Below, in pieces: positions 25,591 through 40,700 of a stretch of DNA of 64,000 nucleotides; position 1 is the first letter of the stretch; the number at the start of each line of letters is the position of its first letter. The notes below the pieces were generated by a model, which searched no databases, was not told the origin of the DNA, and saw nothing but the letters and a program-made list of their open reading frames with translations. The translations under genes were made by a program, and so were the position numbers. The DNA comes from Megachile rotundata (taxonomy: Eukaryota; Arthropoda; Insecta; Hymenoptera; Megachilidae): positions 1 through 64,000 of the forward strand of contig NW_027474181.1 in the NCBI RefSeq assembly GCF_050947335.1. The letters are read 5' to 3'.

Positions 25591-28500
25591 ACTGTCATTC
25601 TGTCGATCATATAAGCATAATATGGCTAATAATATGAGTTAGACTGATAATAATAACAGTAATAAGAATAGTAATTGTCATTCTATCGATCATATAAGCA
25701 TAATATGGCTAATAATATGAGTTAGATTGATAATAACAACAATAATAAGTATAGTAATTGTCGTTCTATCGATCATATAAGCATAATATGGCTAATAATA
25801 TGAGTTAGATTGATAAAAGTAAGAGTAATATGTACAGTAATTGCCATTCTATCGATCATATAAGCATAATATGGCTAATAATATGAGTCAGATTGATAAT
25901 AATGAGAGTAACAGGTTTAGAAATTGTCGTTCAAGCGATCATATAAGCATAATATGGCTAATAATATGAGTTAGATTGATAATAATGAGAGTAACAAGTA
26001 TAGAAATTGTCGTTCAATCGATCATATAAGCTTAATATTTCTAATAATATGAGTTAGATTGATAATAATAAGAGTAATGAGTATAGTAATTGTCGTTCTA
26101 TCGATCATATAAGCATAATATGGCTAATAATATGAGTTAGATTGATAATAATAAGAGTAACAAGTACAGTTATTGTCGTTCTATCGATAATATAAGCATA
26201 ATATGGCTAATAATATGGGTTAGATTGACAACAGTAAGAGTACTTAGTATAGTAACTGTCATTCTATCGATCATATAAGCATAATATGGCTAATAATATG
26301 TGTTAGATTGATAATAACAACAATAATAAGTATAGTATTGTCGTTCTATCGATCATATAAGCATAGTATGGCTAATAATATGAGTTAGATTGATAAAAAT
26401 AAGAGTAATAAGTATAGTAATTGTCGTTCTATCGATCATATAAGCTTAATATTTCTAATAATATGAGTTAGATTAATAATAATAAGTGTAACAAGTATAG
26501 TTGTTGTCGTTCAATCGATCATATAAGCATAATATGGCTAATAATATGAGTTAGATTGATAATAATAAGAGTAATAAGTATAGTAATTGTCGCTCTATCG
26601 ATCATATCTGCATAATATGGTGAATATTATGAGTTAGATTGATAATAATAAGAGTAATGAGTACAGTAATTGTCGTCCTATCGATCATATCCACATAATA
26701 TGGCCAATAATATGAGTTAGATTGATAATAATAAGAGTAATAAGTATAGTAATTGTCGTTCTATCGATCATATAAGCATAATATGGCCAATAATATCAGT
26801 TCGATTGATAATAATAAGAGTAATAAGTATAGTAATTGTCGTTCTATCGATCATATAAGCTTAATATTTCTAATAATATGAGTTAGATTGATAATAATAA
26901 GAGTAACAAGTATAGTTATTGTCGTTCTATCGATAATATAAGCATAATATGGCTAATAATATGGGTTAGATTGACAACAGTAAGAGTACTTAGTATAGTA
27001 ACTGTCATTCTATCGATCATATAAGCATAATATGGCTAATAATATGAGTTAGATTGATAATAATAACAGTAATAAGAATAGTAATTGTCATTCTATCGAT
27101 CATATAAGCATAATATGGCTAATAATATGAGTTAGATTGATAATAACAACAATAATAAGTATAGTAATTGTCGTTCTATCGATCATATAAGCATAATATG
27201 GCTAATAATATGAGTTAGATTGATAATAATAACAGTAATAAGTATAGTAACTGTCATTCTGTCGATCATATAAGCATAATATGGCTAATAATATGAGTTA
27301 GATTGATAATAATAACAGTAATAAGAATAGTAATTGTCATTCTATCGATCATATAAGCATAATATGACTAATAATATGAGTTAGATTGATAATAATGAGA
27401 GTAACAAGTATAGAAATTGTCGTTCCATCGATCATATAAGCATAATATGGCTAATAATATGATTTAGATTGATAAAAACAAGAGTAACAAGTATAGTAAT
27501 TGTCGTCCTATCGATCATATAAGCATAATATGGCTTATAATATGAGTTAGATTGATAATAATAAGAGTAAGAAGTATAGTAATTGTCGTTCTATCGATCC
27601 TACAAGCATAATATGGCTAATAGTATGAGTTAGATTGATAACAATAAGAGTAACAAGTATAGTAATTGTCGTTCAATCGATCATATAAGCTTAATATTTC
27701 TAATAATATGAGTTAGATTGATAATAATAAGAGTAACAAGTATAGGTATTGTCGTTCAATCGATCATATAAGCATAATATGGCTAATAATATGAGTTAGA
27801 TTGATAAAAATAAGAGTAACAAGTATAGTAATTGTCGTCCTATCGATCATATAAGCATAATATGGCTAATAATATGAGTTAGATTGATAATAATAAGAGT
27901 AAGAAGTATAGTAATTGTCGTTCTATCGATCCTATAAGCATAATATGGCTAATAGTATGAGTTAGATTGATAACAATAAGAGCAACAAGTATAGTAATTG
28001 TCGTTCAATCGATCATATAAGCTTAATATTTCTAATAATATGAGTTAGATTGATAACAATAAGAGTAACAAGTATAGTAATTGTCGTTCTATCGATCATA
28101 TAAGCATAATATGGCTAATAATATGAGTTAGATTGATAATAATAAGAGTAATAAGTATAGTAATTGTCGTTCTATCGATCATATAAGCTTAATGGTTCTA
28201 ATAATATGAGTTAGATTGATAATAATAAGAGTAACAGGTATAGTTATTGTCGTTCTATCGATAATATAAGCATAATATGGCTAATAATATGAGTTAGATT
28301 GACAACAGTAAGAGTACTAAGTATAGTAACTGTCATTCTATCGATCATATAAGCATAATATGGCTAATAATATGAGTTAGATTGATAATAATAACAGTAA
28401 TAAGAATCGTAATTGTCATTCTATCGATCATATAAGCATAATATGGCTAATAATATGAGTTAGATTGATAATAATGAGAGTAACAGGTTTAGAAATTGTC

Positions 28501-30929
28501 GTTCAATCGATCATATAAGCATCATATGGCCAATAATATGAGTTAGATTGATATTAATAAGAGTAATAAGTATAGTAATTGTCGTTCTATCGATCATATA
28601 AGCATAATATGGCTAATAATATGAGTTAGATTGATAATAATAAGAGTAATAAGTATAGTAATTGTCGTTCTATCGATCATATAATCTTAATATTTCTAAT
28701 AATATGAGTTAGATTGATAATAATAAGAGTAACAAGTATCGTAATTGTCGTTCAATCGATCATATAAGCATAATATGGCTAATAATATGAGTTAGATTGA
28801 TAAAAGTAACAGTAATATGTATAGCAATTGCCATTCTATCGATCATATAAGCATAATATGGCTAATAATATGAGTTAGATTGATAATAATGAGAGTAACA
28901 GGTTTAGAAATTGTCGTTCAATCGATCATATAAGCATAATATGGCTAATAATATGAGTTAGATTGATAATAATGAGAGTAATAAGTATAGTAATTGTCGT
29001 TCTATCGATCATATAAGCATAATATGGCTAATAATATGAGTTAGATTGATAATAATAAGAGTAATAAGTATAGTAATTGTCGTTCTATCGATCATATAAG
29101 CTTAATATTTCTAATAATATGAGTTAGATTGATAATAATAAGAGTAACAAGTATAGTTATTGTCGTTCTATCGATAATATAAGCATAATATGGCTAATAA
29201 TATGAGTTAGATTGACAACAGTAAGAGTACTAAGTATAGTAACTGTCATTCTGTCGATCATATAAGCATAATATGGCTAATAATATGAGTTAGATTGATA
29301 ATAATAACAGTAATAAGAATAGTAATTGTCATTCCATCGATCGTATAAGCATAATATGGCTAATAATATGAGTTAGATTGATAATAACAACAATAATAAG
29401 TATAGTAATTGTCGTTCTATCGATCATATAAGCATAATATGGCTAATAATATGAGTTAGATTGATAATAATGAGAGTAACAGGTTTAGAAATTGTCGTTC
29501 AATCGATCATATAAGCATAATATGGCTAATAATATGAGTTAGATTGATAATAATGAGAGTAATAAGTATAGTAATTGTCGTTCTATCGATCATATAAGCA
29601 TAATATGGCTAATAATATGAGTTAGATTGATAATAATAACAGTAATAAGAATAGTAATTGTCATTCTATCGATCGTATAAGCATAATATGGCTAATAATA
29701 TGAGTTAGATTGATAATAACAACAATAATAAGTATAGTAATTGTCGTTCTATCGATCATATAAGCATAATATGGCTAATAATATGAGTTAGATTGATAAT
29801 AATGAGAGTAACAAGTATAGTAATTGTCATTCAATCGATCATATAAGCATAATATGGCTAATAATATGAGTTAGATTGATAAAAGTAAGAGTAATATGTA
29901 TAGTAATTGCCATTCTATCGATCATATAAGCATAATATGGCTAATAATATGAGTTAGATTGATAATAATAACAGTAATAAGTATAGTAATTGTCGTTCTA
30001 TCGATCATATAAGCATAATATGGCTAATAATATGAGTTAGATTGATAATAACAACAATAATAAGTATAGTAATTGTCGTTCTATCGATCATATAAGCATA
30101 ATATGGCAAATAATATGAGTTAAATTGATAATAATGAGAGTAACAAGTATAGTAATTGTCGTTCAATCGATCATATAAGCATAATATGGCTAATAATATG
30201 AGTTAGATTGATAAAAGTAAGAGTAATATGTATAGTAATTGCCATTCTATCGATCATATAAGCATAATATGGCTAATAATATGAGTTAGATTGATAATAA
30301 CAACAATAATAAGTATAGTAATTGTCGTTCTATCGATCATATAAGCATAATATGGCTAATAATATGAGTTAGATTGATAATAATGAGAGTAACAAGTATA
30401 GTAATTGTCGTTCTATCGATCATATAAGCATAATATGGCTAATAATATGAGTTAGATTGATAATAATAAGAGTAATAAGTATAGTAATTGTCGTTCTATC
30501 GATCATATAAGCTTAATATTTCTAATAATATGAGTTAGATTGATAATAATAAGAGTAACAAGTATAGTCATTGTCGTTCTGTCGATAATATAAGCATAAT
30601 ATGGCTAATAATATGAGTTAGATTGACAACAGTAAGAGTACTAAGTATAATATCTGTCATTCTATCGATCATATAAGCATAATATGGCTAATAATATGAG
30701 TTAGATTGATAATAATAAGAGTAAGAAGTATAGTAATTGTCGTTCTATCGATCCTATAAACATAATATGGCTAATAGTATGAGTTAGATTGATAACAATA
30801 AGAGTAACAAGTATAGTAATTGTCGTTCAATCGATCATATAAGCTTAATATTTCTAATAATATGAGTTAGATTGATAACAATAAAAGTAACAAGTATAGT
30901 AATTGTCGTTCTATCGATCATATAAGCAT

Positions 30930-33419
30930 AATATGGCTAATAATATGAGTTAGATTGATAATAATAAGAGTAATAAGTATAGTAATTGTCGTTCAATCGA
31001 TCATATAAGCATAATATGGCTAATAATATGAGTTAGATTGATAATAATAACAGTAATAAGTATAGTAATTGTCGTTCTATCGATCATATAAGCATAATAA
31101 GGCTAATAATATGAGTTAGATTGATAATAACAACAATAATAAGTATAGTAATTGTCGTTCTATCGATCATATAAGCATAATATGGCAAATAATATGAGTT
31201 AAATTGATAATAATGAGAGTAACAAGTATAGTAATTGTCGTTCAATCGATCATATAAGCATAATATGGCTAATAATATGAGTTAGATTGATAAAAGTAAG
31301 AGTAATATGTATAGTAATTGCCATTCTATCGATCATATAAGCATAATATGGCTAATAATATGAGTTAGATTGATAATAACAACAATAATAAGTATAGTAA
31401 TTGTCGTTCTATCGATCATATAAGCATTATATGGCTAATAATATGAGTTAGATTGATAATAATGAGAGTAACAAGTATAGTAATTGTCGTTCTATCGATC
31501 ATATAAGCATAATATGGCTAATAATATGAGTTAGATTGATAATAATAAGAGTAATAAGTATAGTAATTGTCGTTCTATCGATCATATAAGCTTAATATTT
31601 CTAATAATATGAGTTAGATTGATAATAATAAGAGTAACAAGTATAGTCATTGTCGTTCTGTCGATAATATAAGCATAATATGGCTAATAATATGAGATAG
31701 ATTGACAACAGTAAGAGTACTAAGTATAATATCTGTCATTCTATCGATCATATAAGCATAATATGGCTAATAATATGAGTTAGATTGATAATAATAACAG
31801 TAATAAGTATAGTAACTGTCATTCTGTCGATCATATAAGCATAATATGGCTAATAATATGAGTTAGACTGATAATAATAACAGTAATAAGAATAGTAATT
31901 GTCATTCTATCGATCATATAAGCATAATATGGCTAATAATATGAGTTAGATTGATAATAACAACAATAATAAGTATAGTAATTGTCGTTCTATCGATCAT
32001 ATAAGCATAATATGGCTAATAATATGAGTTAGATTGATAAAAGTAAGAGTAATATGTACAGTAATTGCCATTCTATCGATCATATAAGCATAATATGGCT
32101 AATAATATGAGTCAGATTGATAATAATGAGAGTAACAGGTTTAGAAATTGTCGTTCAAGCGATCATATAAGCATAATATGGCTAATAATATGAGTTAGAT
32201 TGATAATAATGAGAGTAACAAGTATAGAAATTGTCGTTCAATCGATCATATAAGCATAATATGGCTAATAATATGATTTGGATTGATAAAAATAAGAGTA
32301 ACAAGTATAGTAATTGTCGTCCTATCGATCATATAAGCATAATATGGCTTATAATATGAGTTAGATTGATAATAATAAGAGTAAGAAGTATAGTAATTGT
32401 CGTTCTATCGATCCTACAAGCATAATATGGCTAAGAGTATGAGTTAGATTGATAACAATAAGAGTAACAAGTATAGTAATTGTCGTTCAATCGATCATAT
32501 AAGCTTAATATTTCTAATAATATGAGTTAGATTGATAATAATAAGAGTAACAAGTATAGGTATTGTCGTTCTATCGATCATATAAGCATAATATGGCTTA
32601 TAATATGAGTTAGATTGATAATAATAAGAGTAATAAGTATAGTAATTGTCGTTCTATCGATCATATAAGCTTAATATTTCTAATAATATGAGTTAGATTG
32701 ATAATAATAAGAGTAACAAGTATAGTCATTGTCGTTCTGTCGATAATATAAGCATAATATGGCTAATAATATGAGATAGATTGACAACAGTAAGAGTACT
32801 AAGTATAATATCTGTCATTCTATCGATCATATAAGCATAATATGGCTAATAATATGAGTTAGATTGATAATAATAACAGTAATAAGTATAGTAACTGTCA
32901 TTCTGTCGATCATATAAGCATAATATGGCTAATAATATGAGTTAGACTGATAATAATAACAGTAATAAGAATAGTAATTGTCATTCTATCGATCATATAA
33001 GCATAATATGGCTAATAATATGAGTTAGATTGATAATAACAACAATAATAAGTATAGTAATTGTCGTTCTATCGATCATATAAGCATAATATGGCTAATA
33101 ATATGAGTTAGATTGATAAAAGTAAGAGTAATATGTACAGTAATTGCCATTCTATCGATCATATAAGCATAATATGGCTAATAATATGAGTCAGATTGAT
33201 AATAATGAGAGTAACAGGTTTAGAAATTGTCGTTCAAGCGATCATATAAGCATAATATGGCTAATAATATGAGTTAGATTGATAATAATGAGAGTAACAA
33301 GTATAGAAATTGTCGTTCAATCGATCATATAAGCATAATATGGCTAATAATATGATTTGGATTGATAAAAATAAGAGTAACAAGTATAGTAATTGTCGTC
33401 CTATCGATCATATAAGCAT
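30930..33419 (+). repeat. 30-mer duplication, copy 1 (2490 bp)
   Basis: Thirty monomers followed immediately by a second copy at 33420-35952. Landmarks at a 2490-bp offset are ggcaaat (31184/33674), gcattatatgg (31424/33914) and ctgtcgataat (31658/34148), and the cctacaagc/ctaagag pair also repeats. Within the unit there is a nested 13-mer: 31519-32381 repeats at 32598-33460 with an offset of 1079 bp, exactly 13 monomers. The 30-mer is thus built over an earlier 13-mer doubling. Confidence 0.85.
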
Positions 33420-35952
33420 AATATGGCTTATAATATGAGTTAGATTGATAATAATAAGAGTAATAAGTATAGTAATTGTCGTTCAATCGATCATATAAGC
33501 ATAATATGGCTAATAATATGAGTTAGATTGATAATAATAACAGTAATAAGTATAGTAATTGTCGTTCTATCGATCATATAAGCATAATAAGGCTAATAAT
33601 ATGAGTTAGATTGATAATAACAACAATAATAAGTATAGTAATTGTCGTTCTATCGATCATATAAGCATAATATGGCAAATAATATGAGTTAAATTGATAA
33701 TAATGAGAGTAACAAGTATAGTAATTGTCGTTCAATCGATCATATAAGCATAATATGGCTAATAATATGAGTTAGATTGATAAAAGTAAGAGTAATATGT
33801 ATAGTAATTGCCATTCTATCGATCATATAAGCATAATATGGCTAATAATATGAGTTAGATTGATAATAACAACAATAATAAGTATAGTAATTGTCGTTCT
33901 ATCGATCATATAAGCATTATATGGCTAATAATATGAGTTAGATTGATAATAATGAGAGTAACAAGTATAGTAATTGTCGTTCTATCGATCATATAAGCAT
34001 AATATGGCTAATAATATGAGTTAGATTGATAATAATAAGAGTAATAAGTATAGTAATTGTCGTTCTATCGATCATATAAGCTTAATATTTCTAATAATAT
34101 GAGTTAGATTGATAATAATAAGAGTAACAAGTATAGTCATTGTCGTTCTGTCGATAATATAAGCATAATATGGCTAATAATATGAGATAGATTGACAACA
34201 GTAAGAGTACTAAGTATAATATCTGTCATTCTATCGATCATATAAGCATAATATGGCTAATAATATGAGTTAGATTGATAATAATAACAGTAATAAGTAT
34301 AGTAACTGTCATTCTGTCGATCATATAAGCATAATATGGCTAATAATATGAGTTAGACTGATAATAATAACAGTAATAAGAATAGTAATTGTCATTCTAT
34401 CGATCATATAAGCATAATATGGCTAATAATATGAGTTAGATTGATAATAACAACAATAATAAGTATAGTAATTGTCGTTCTATCGATCATATAAGCATAA
34501 TATGGCTAATAATATGAGTTAGATTGATAAAAGTAAGAGTAATATGTACAGTAATTGCCATTCTATCGATCATATAAGCATAATATGGCTAATAATATGA
34601 GTCAGATTGATAATAATGAGAGTAACAGGTTTAGAAATTGTCGTTCAAGCGATCATATAAGCATAATATGGCTAATAATATGAGTTAGATTGATAATAAT
34701 GAGAGTAACAAGTATAGAAATTGTCGTTCAATCGATCATATAAGCATAATATGGCTAATAATATGATTTGGATTGATAAAAATAAGAGTAACAAGTATAG
34801 TAATTGTCGTCCTATCGATCATATAAGCATAATATGGCTTATAATATGAGTTAGATTGATAATAATAAGAGTAAGAAGTATAGTAATTGTCGTTCTATCG
34901 ATCCTACAAGCATAATATGGCTAAGAGTATGAGTTAGATTGATAACAATAAGAGTAACAAGTATAGTAATTGTCGTTCAATCGATCATATAAGCTTAATA
35001 TTTCTAATAATATGAGTTAGATTGATAATAATAAGAGTAACAAGTATAGGTATTGTCGTTCTATTCGATCATATAAGCATAATATGGCTTATAATATGAG
35101 TTAGATTGATAATAATAAGAGTAATAAGTATAGTAATTGTCGTTTCTATCGATCATATAAGCTTAATATTTCTAATAATATGAGTTAGATTGATAATAAT
35201 AAGAGTAACAAGTATAGTCATTGTCGTTCTGTCGATAATATAAGCATAATATGGCTAATAATATGAGATAGATTGACAACAGTAAGAGTACTAAGTATAA
35301 TATCTGTCATTCTATCGATCATATAAGCATAATATGGCTAATAATATGAGTTAGATTGATAATAATAACAGTAATAAGTATAGTAACTGTCATTCTGTCG
35401 ATCATATAAGCATAATATGGCTAATAATATGAGTTAGACTGATAATAATAACAGTAATAAGAATAGTAATTGTCATTCTATCGATCATATAAGCATAATA
35501 TGGCTAATAATATGAGTTAGATTGATAATAACAACAATAATAAGTATAGTAATTGTCGTTCTATCGATCATATAAGCATAATATGGCTAATAATATGAGT
35601 TAGATTGATAAAAGTAAGAGTAATATGTACAGTAATTGCCATTCTATCGATCATATAAGCATAATATGGCTAATAATATGAGTCAGATTGATAATAATGA
35701 GAGTAACAGGTTTAGAAATTGTCGTTCAAGCGATCATATAAGCATAATATGGCTAATAATATGAGTTAGATTGATAATAATGAGAGTAACAAGTATAGAA
35801 ATTGTCGTTCAATCGATCATATAAGCATAATATGGCTAATAATATGATTTGGATTGATAAAAATAAGAGTAACAAGTATAGTAATTGTCGTCCTATCGAT
35901 CATATAAGCATAATATGGCTTATAATATGAGTTAGATTGATAATAATAAGAG
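33420..35952 (+). repeat. 30-mer duplication, copy 2
   Basis: Second copy of the 30-monomer unit. It carries two single-base insertions that the first copy lacks, ctattcgatc near 35064 and cgtttctatcg near 35143, so the offset grows from 2490 to 2492 bp across it. The match ends near 35952, where aataag in copy 1 is aagaag here. The left end of this copy abuts copy 1 directly, as expected for a tandem duplication by unequal exchange. Confidence 0.83.
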
Positions 35953-37740
35953 TAAGAAGTATAGTAATTGTCGTTCTATCGATCCTACAAGCATAATATG
36001 GCTAAGAGTATGAGTTAGATTGATAACAATAAGAGTAACAAGTATAGTAATTGTCGTTCAATCGATCATATAAGCTTAATATTTCTAATAATATGAGTTA
36101 GATTGATAATAATAAGAGTAACAAGTATAGGTATTGTCGTTCAATCGATCATATAAGCATAATATGGCTAATAATATGAGTTAGATTGATAATAATAAGA
36201 GTAAGAAGTATAGTAATTGTCGTTCTATCGATCCTATAAACATAATATGGCTAATAGTATGAGTTAGATTGATAACAATAAGAGTAACAAGTATAGTAAT
36301 TGTCGTTCAATCGATCATATAAGCTTAATATTTCTAATAATATGAGTTAGATTGATAACAATAAAAGTAACAAGTATAGTAATTGTCGTTCTATCGATCA
36401 TATAAGCATAATATGGCTAATAATATGAGTTAGATTGATAATAATAAGAGTAATAAGTATAGTAATTGTCGTTCAATCGATCATATAAGCATAATATGGC
36501 TAATAATATGAGTTAGATTGATAATAATACGAGTAATGAGTGTGGTAATTGTCGTCCTATCGAGCATATCCACATAATATGGCCAATAATATGAGTTAGA
36601 TTGATAATAATAAGAGTAATGAGTATAGTAATTGTCGTCCTATCGATCATATCCACATAATATGGCCAATAATATGAGTTAGATTGATAATAATAAGAGT
36701 AATAACTATAGTAATTGTCGTTCTATCGATCATATAAGCTTAATAGTTCTAATAATATGAGTTAGATTGATAATAATAAGAGTAACAAGGATAGTTATTG
36801 TCGTTCTATCGATAATATAAGCATAATATGGCTAATAATATGAGTTAGATTGACAACAGTAAGAGTACTAAGTATAGTAACTGTCATTCTCTATCGATCA
36901 TATAAGCATAATATGGCTAATAATATGAGTTAGATTGATAATAATAACAGTAATAAGTATAGTAATTGTCGTTCTATCGATCATATAAGCATAATAAGGC
37001 TAATAATATGAGTTAGATTGATAATAACAACAATAATAAGTATAGTAATTGTCGTTCTATCGATCATATAAGCATAATATGGCAAATAATATGAGTTAAA
37101 TTGATAATAATGAGAGTAACAAGTATAGTAATTGTCGTTCAATCGATCATATAAGCATAATATGGCTAATAATATGAGTTAGATTGATAAAAGTAAGAGT
37201 AATATGTATAGTAATTGCCATTCTATCGATCATATAAGCATAATATGGCTAATAATATGAGTTAGATTGATAATAACAACAATAATAAGTATAGTAATTG
37301 TCGTTCTATCGATCATATAAGCATTATATGGCTAATAATATGAGTTAGATTGATAATAATGAGAGTAACAAGTATAGTAATTGTCGTTCTATCGATCATA
37401 TAAGCATAATATGGCTAATAATATGAGTTAGATTGATAATAATAAGAGTAATAAGTATAGTAATTGTCGTTCTATCGATCATATAAGCTTAATATTTCTA
37501 ATAATATGAGTTAGATTGATAATAATAAGAGTAACAAGTATAGTCATTGTCGTTCTGTCGATAATATAAGCATAATATGGCTAATAATATGAGATAGATT
37601 GACAACAGTAAGAGTACTAAGTATAGTAACTGTCATTCTGTCGATCATATAAGCATAATATGGCTAATAATATGAGTTAGACTGATAATAATAACAGTAA
37701 TAAGAATAGTAATTGTCATTCTATCGATCATATAAGCATA
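34737..37740 (+). repeat. 3.0-kb segment repeated at about 38306-41312 (43-mer spacing)
   Basis: About 36 monomers, repeated with a spacing of 43 monomers (3569 bp) plus or minus small indels. Landmarks are gatttggattg (about 34767/38338), gtataggtattg (about 35046/38618 and 36125/39696), gagcatatccac (36562/40134) and ggcaaat (37081/40653). The observed offset of 3572 is explained by the singleton insertions ctct near 36888, gtaaattg near 39868 and aataaagg near 40266. The match stops at about 37741, where gatttgg here corresponds to gagttag near 41313. This segment overlaps the second 30-mer copy, so the two events happened in sequence. Confidence 0.78.
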
Positions 37741-40700
37741 ATATGGCTAATAATATGATTTGGATTGATAAAAATAAGAGTAACAAGTATAGTAATTGTC
37801 GTCCTATCGATCATATAAGCATAATATGGCTTATAATATGAGTTAGATTGATAATAATAAGAGTAAGAAGTATAGTAATTGTCGTTCTATCGATCCTACA
37901 AGCATAATATGGCTAAGAGTATGAGTTAGATTGATAACAATAAGAGTAACAAGTATAGTAATTGTCGTTCAATCGATCATATAAGCTTAATATTTCTAAT
38001 AATATGAGTTAGATTGATAATAATAAGAGTAACAAGTATAGGTATTGTCGTTCAATCGATCATATAAGCATAATATGGCTAATAATATGAGTTAGATTGA
38101 TAATAATAAGAGTAAGAAGTATAGTAATTGTCGTTCTATCGATCCTATAAACATAATATGGCTAATAGTATGAGTTAGATTGATAACAATAAGAGTAACA
38201 AGTATAGTAATTGTCGTTCAATCGATCATATAAGCTTAATATTTCTAATAATATGAGTTAGATTGATAACAATAAAAGTAACAAGTATAGTAATTGTCGT
38301 TCTATCGATCATATAAGCATAATATGGCTAATAATATGATTTGGATTGATAAAAATAAGAGTAACAAGTATAGTAATTGTCGTCCTATCGATCATATAAG
38401 CATAATATGGCTTATAATATGAGTTAGATTGATAATAATAAGAGTAAGAAGTATAGTAATTGTCGTTCTATCGATCCTACAAGCATAATATGGCTAAGAG
38501 TATGAGTTAGATTGATAACAATAAGAGTAACAAGTATAGTAATTGTCGTTCAATCGATCATATAAGCTTAATATTTCTAATAATATGAGTTAGATTGATA
38601 ATAATAAGAGTAACAAGTATAGGTATTGTCGTTCTATCGATCATATAAGCATAATATGGCTTATAATATGAGTTAGATTGATAATAATAAGAGTAATAAG
38701 TATAGTAATTGTCGTTCTATCGATCATATAAGCTTAATATTTCTAATAATATGAGTTAGATTGATAATAATAAGAGTAACAAGTATAGTCATTGTCGTTC
38801 TGTCGATAATATAAGCATAATATGGCTAATAATATGAGATAGATTGACAACAGTAAGAGTACTAAGTATAATATCTGTCATTCTATCGATCATATAAGCA
38901 TAATATGGCTAATAATATGAGTTAGATTGATAATAATAACAGTAATAAGTATAGTAACTGTCATTCTGTCGATCATATAAGCATAATATGGCTAATAATA
39001 TGAGTTAGACTGATAATAATAACAGTAATAAGAATAGTAATTGTCATTCTATCGATCATATAAGCATAATATGGCTAATAATATGAGTTAGATTGATAAT
39101 AACAACAATAATAAGTATAGTAATTGTCGTTCTATCGATCATATAAGCATAATATGGCTAATAATATGAGTTAGATTGATAAAAGTAAGAGTAATATGTA
39201 CAGTAATTGCCATTCTATCGATCATATAAGCATAATATGGCTAATAATATGAGTCAGATTGATAATAATGAGAGTAACAGGTTTAGAAATTGTCGTTCAA
39301 GCGATCATATAAGCATAATATGGCTAATAATATGAGTTAGATTGATAATAATGAGAGTAACAAGTATAGAAATTGTCGTTCAATCGATCATATAAGCATA
39401 ATATGGCTAATAATATGATTTGGATTGATAAAAATAAGAGTAACAAGTATAGTAATTGTCGTCCTATCGATCATATAAGCATAATATGGCTTATAATATG
39501 AGTTAGATTGATAATAATAAGAGTAAGAAGTATAGTAATTGTCGTTCTATCGATCCTACAAGCATAATATGGCTAAGAGTATGAGTTAGATTGATAACAA
39601 TAAGAGTAACAAGTATAGTAATTGTCGTTCAATCGATCATATAAGCTTAATATTTCTAATAATATGAGTTAGATTGATAATAATAAGAGTAACAAGTATA
39701 GGTATTGTCGTTCAATCGATCATATAAGCATAATATGGCTAATAATATGAGTTAGATTGATAATAATAAGAGTAAGAAGTATAGTAATTGTCGTTCTATC
39801 GATCCTATAAACATAATATGGCTAATAGTATGAGTTAGATTGATAACAATAAGAGTAACAAGTATAGTAAATTGTCGTTCAATCGATCATATAAGCTTAA
39901 TATTTCTAATAATATGAGTTAGATTGATAACAATAAAAGTAACAAGTATAGTAATTGTCGTTCTATCGATCATATAAGCATAATATGGCTAATAATATGA
40001 GTTAGATTGATAATAATAAGAGTAATAAGTATAGTAATTGTCGTTCAATCGATCATATAAGCATAATATGGCTAATAATATGAGTTAGATTGATAATAAT
40101 ACGAGTAATGAGTGTGGTAATTGTCGTCCTATCGAGCATATCCACATAATATGGCCAATAATATGAGTTAGATTGATAATAATAAGAGTAATGAGTATAG
40201 TAATTGTCGTCCTATCGATCATATCCACATAATATGGCCAATAATATGAGTTAGATTGATAATAATAAAGGAGTAATAACTATAGTAATTGTCGTTCTAT
40301 CGATCATATAAGCTTAATAGTTCTAATAATATGAGTTAGATTGATAATAATAAGAGTAACAAGGATAGTTATTGTCGTTCTATCGATAATATAAGCATAA
40401 TATGGCTAATAATATGAGTTAGATTGACAACAGTAAGAGTACTAAGTATAGTAACTGTCATTCTATCGATCATATAAGCATAATATGGCTAATAATATGA
40501 GTTAGATTGATAATAATAACAGTAATAAGTATAGTAATTGTCGTTCTATCGATCATATAAGCATAATAAGGCTAATAATATGAGTTAGATTGATAATAAC
40601 AACAATAATAAGTATAGTAATTGTCGTTCTATCGATCATATAAGCATAATATGGCAAATAATATGAGTTAAATTGATAATAATGAGAGTAACAAGTATAG

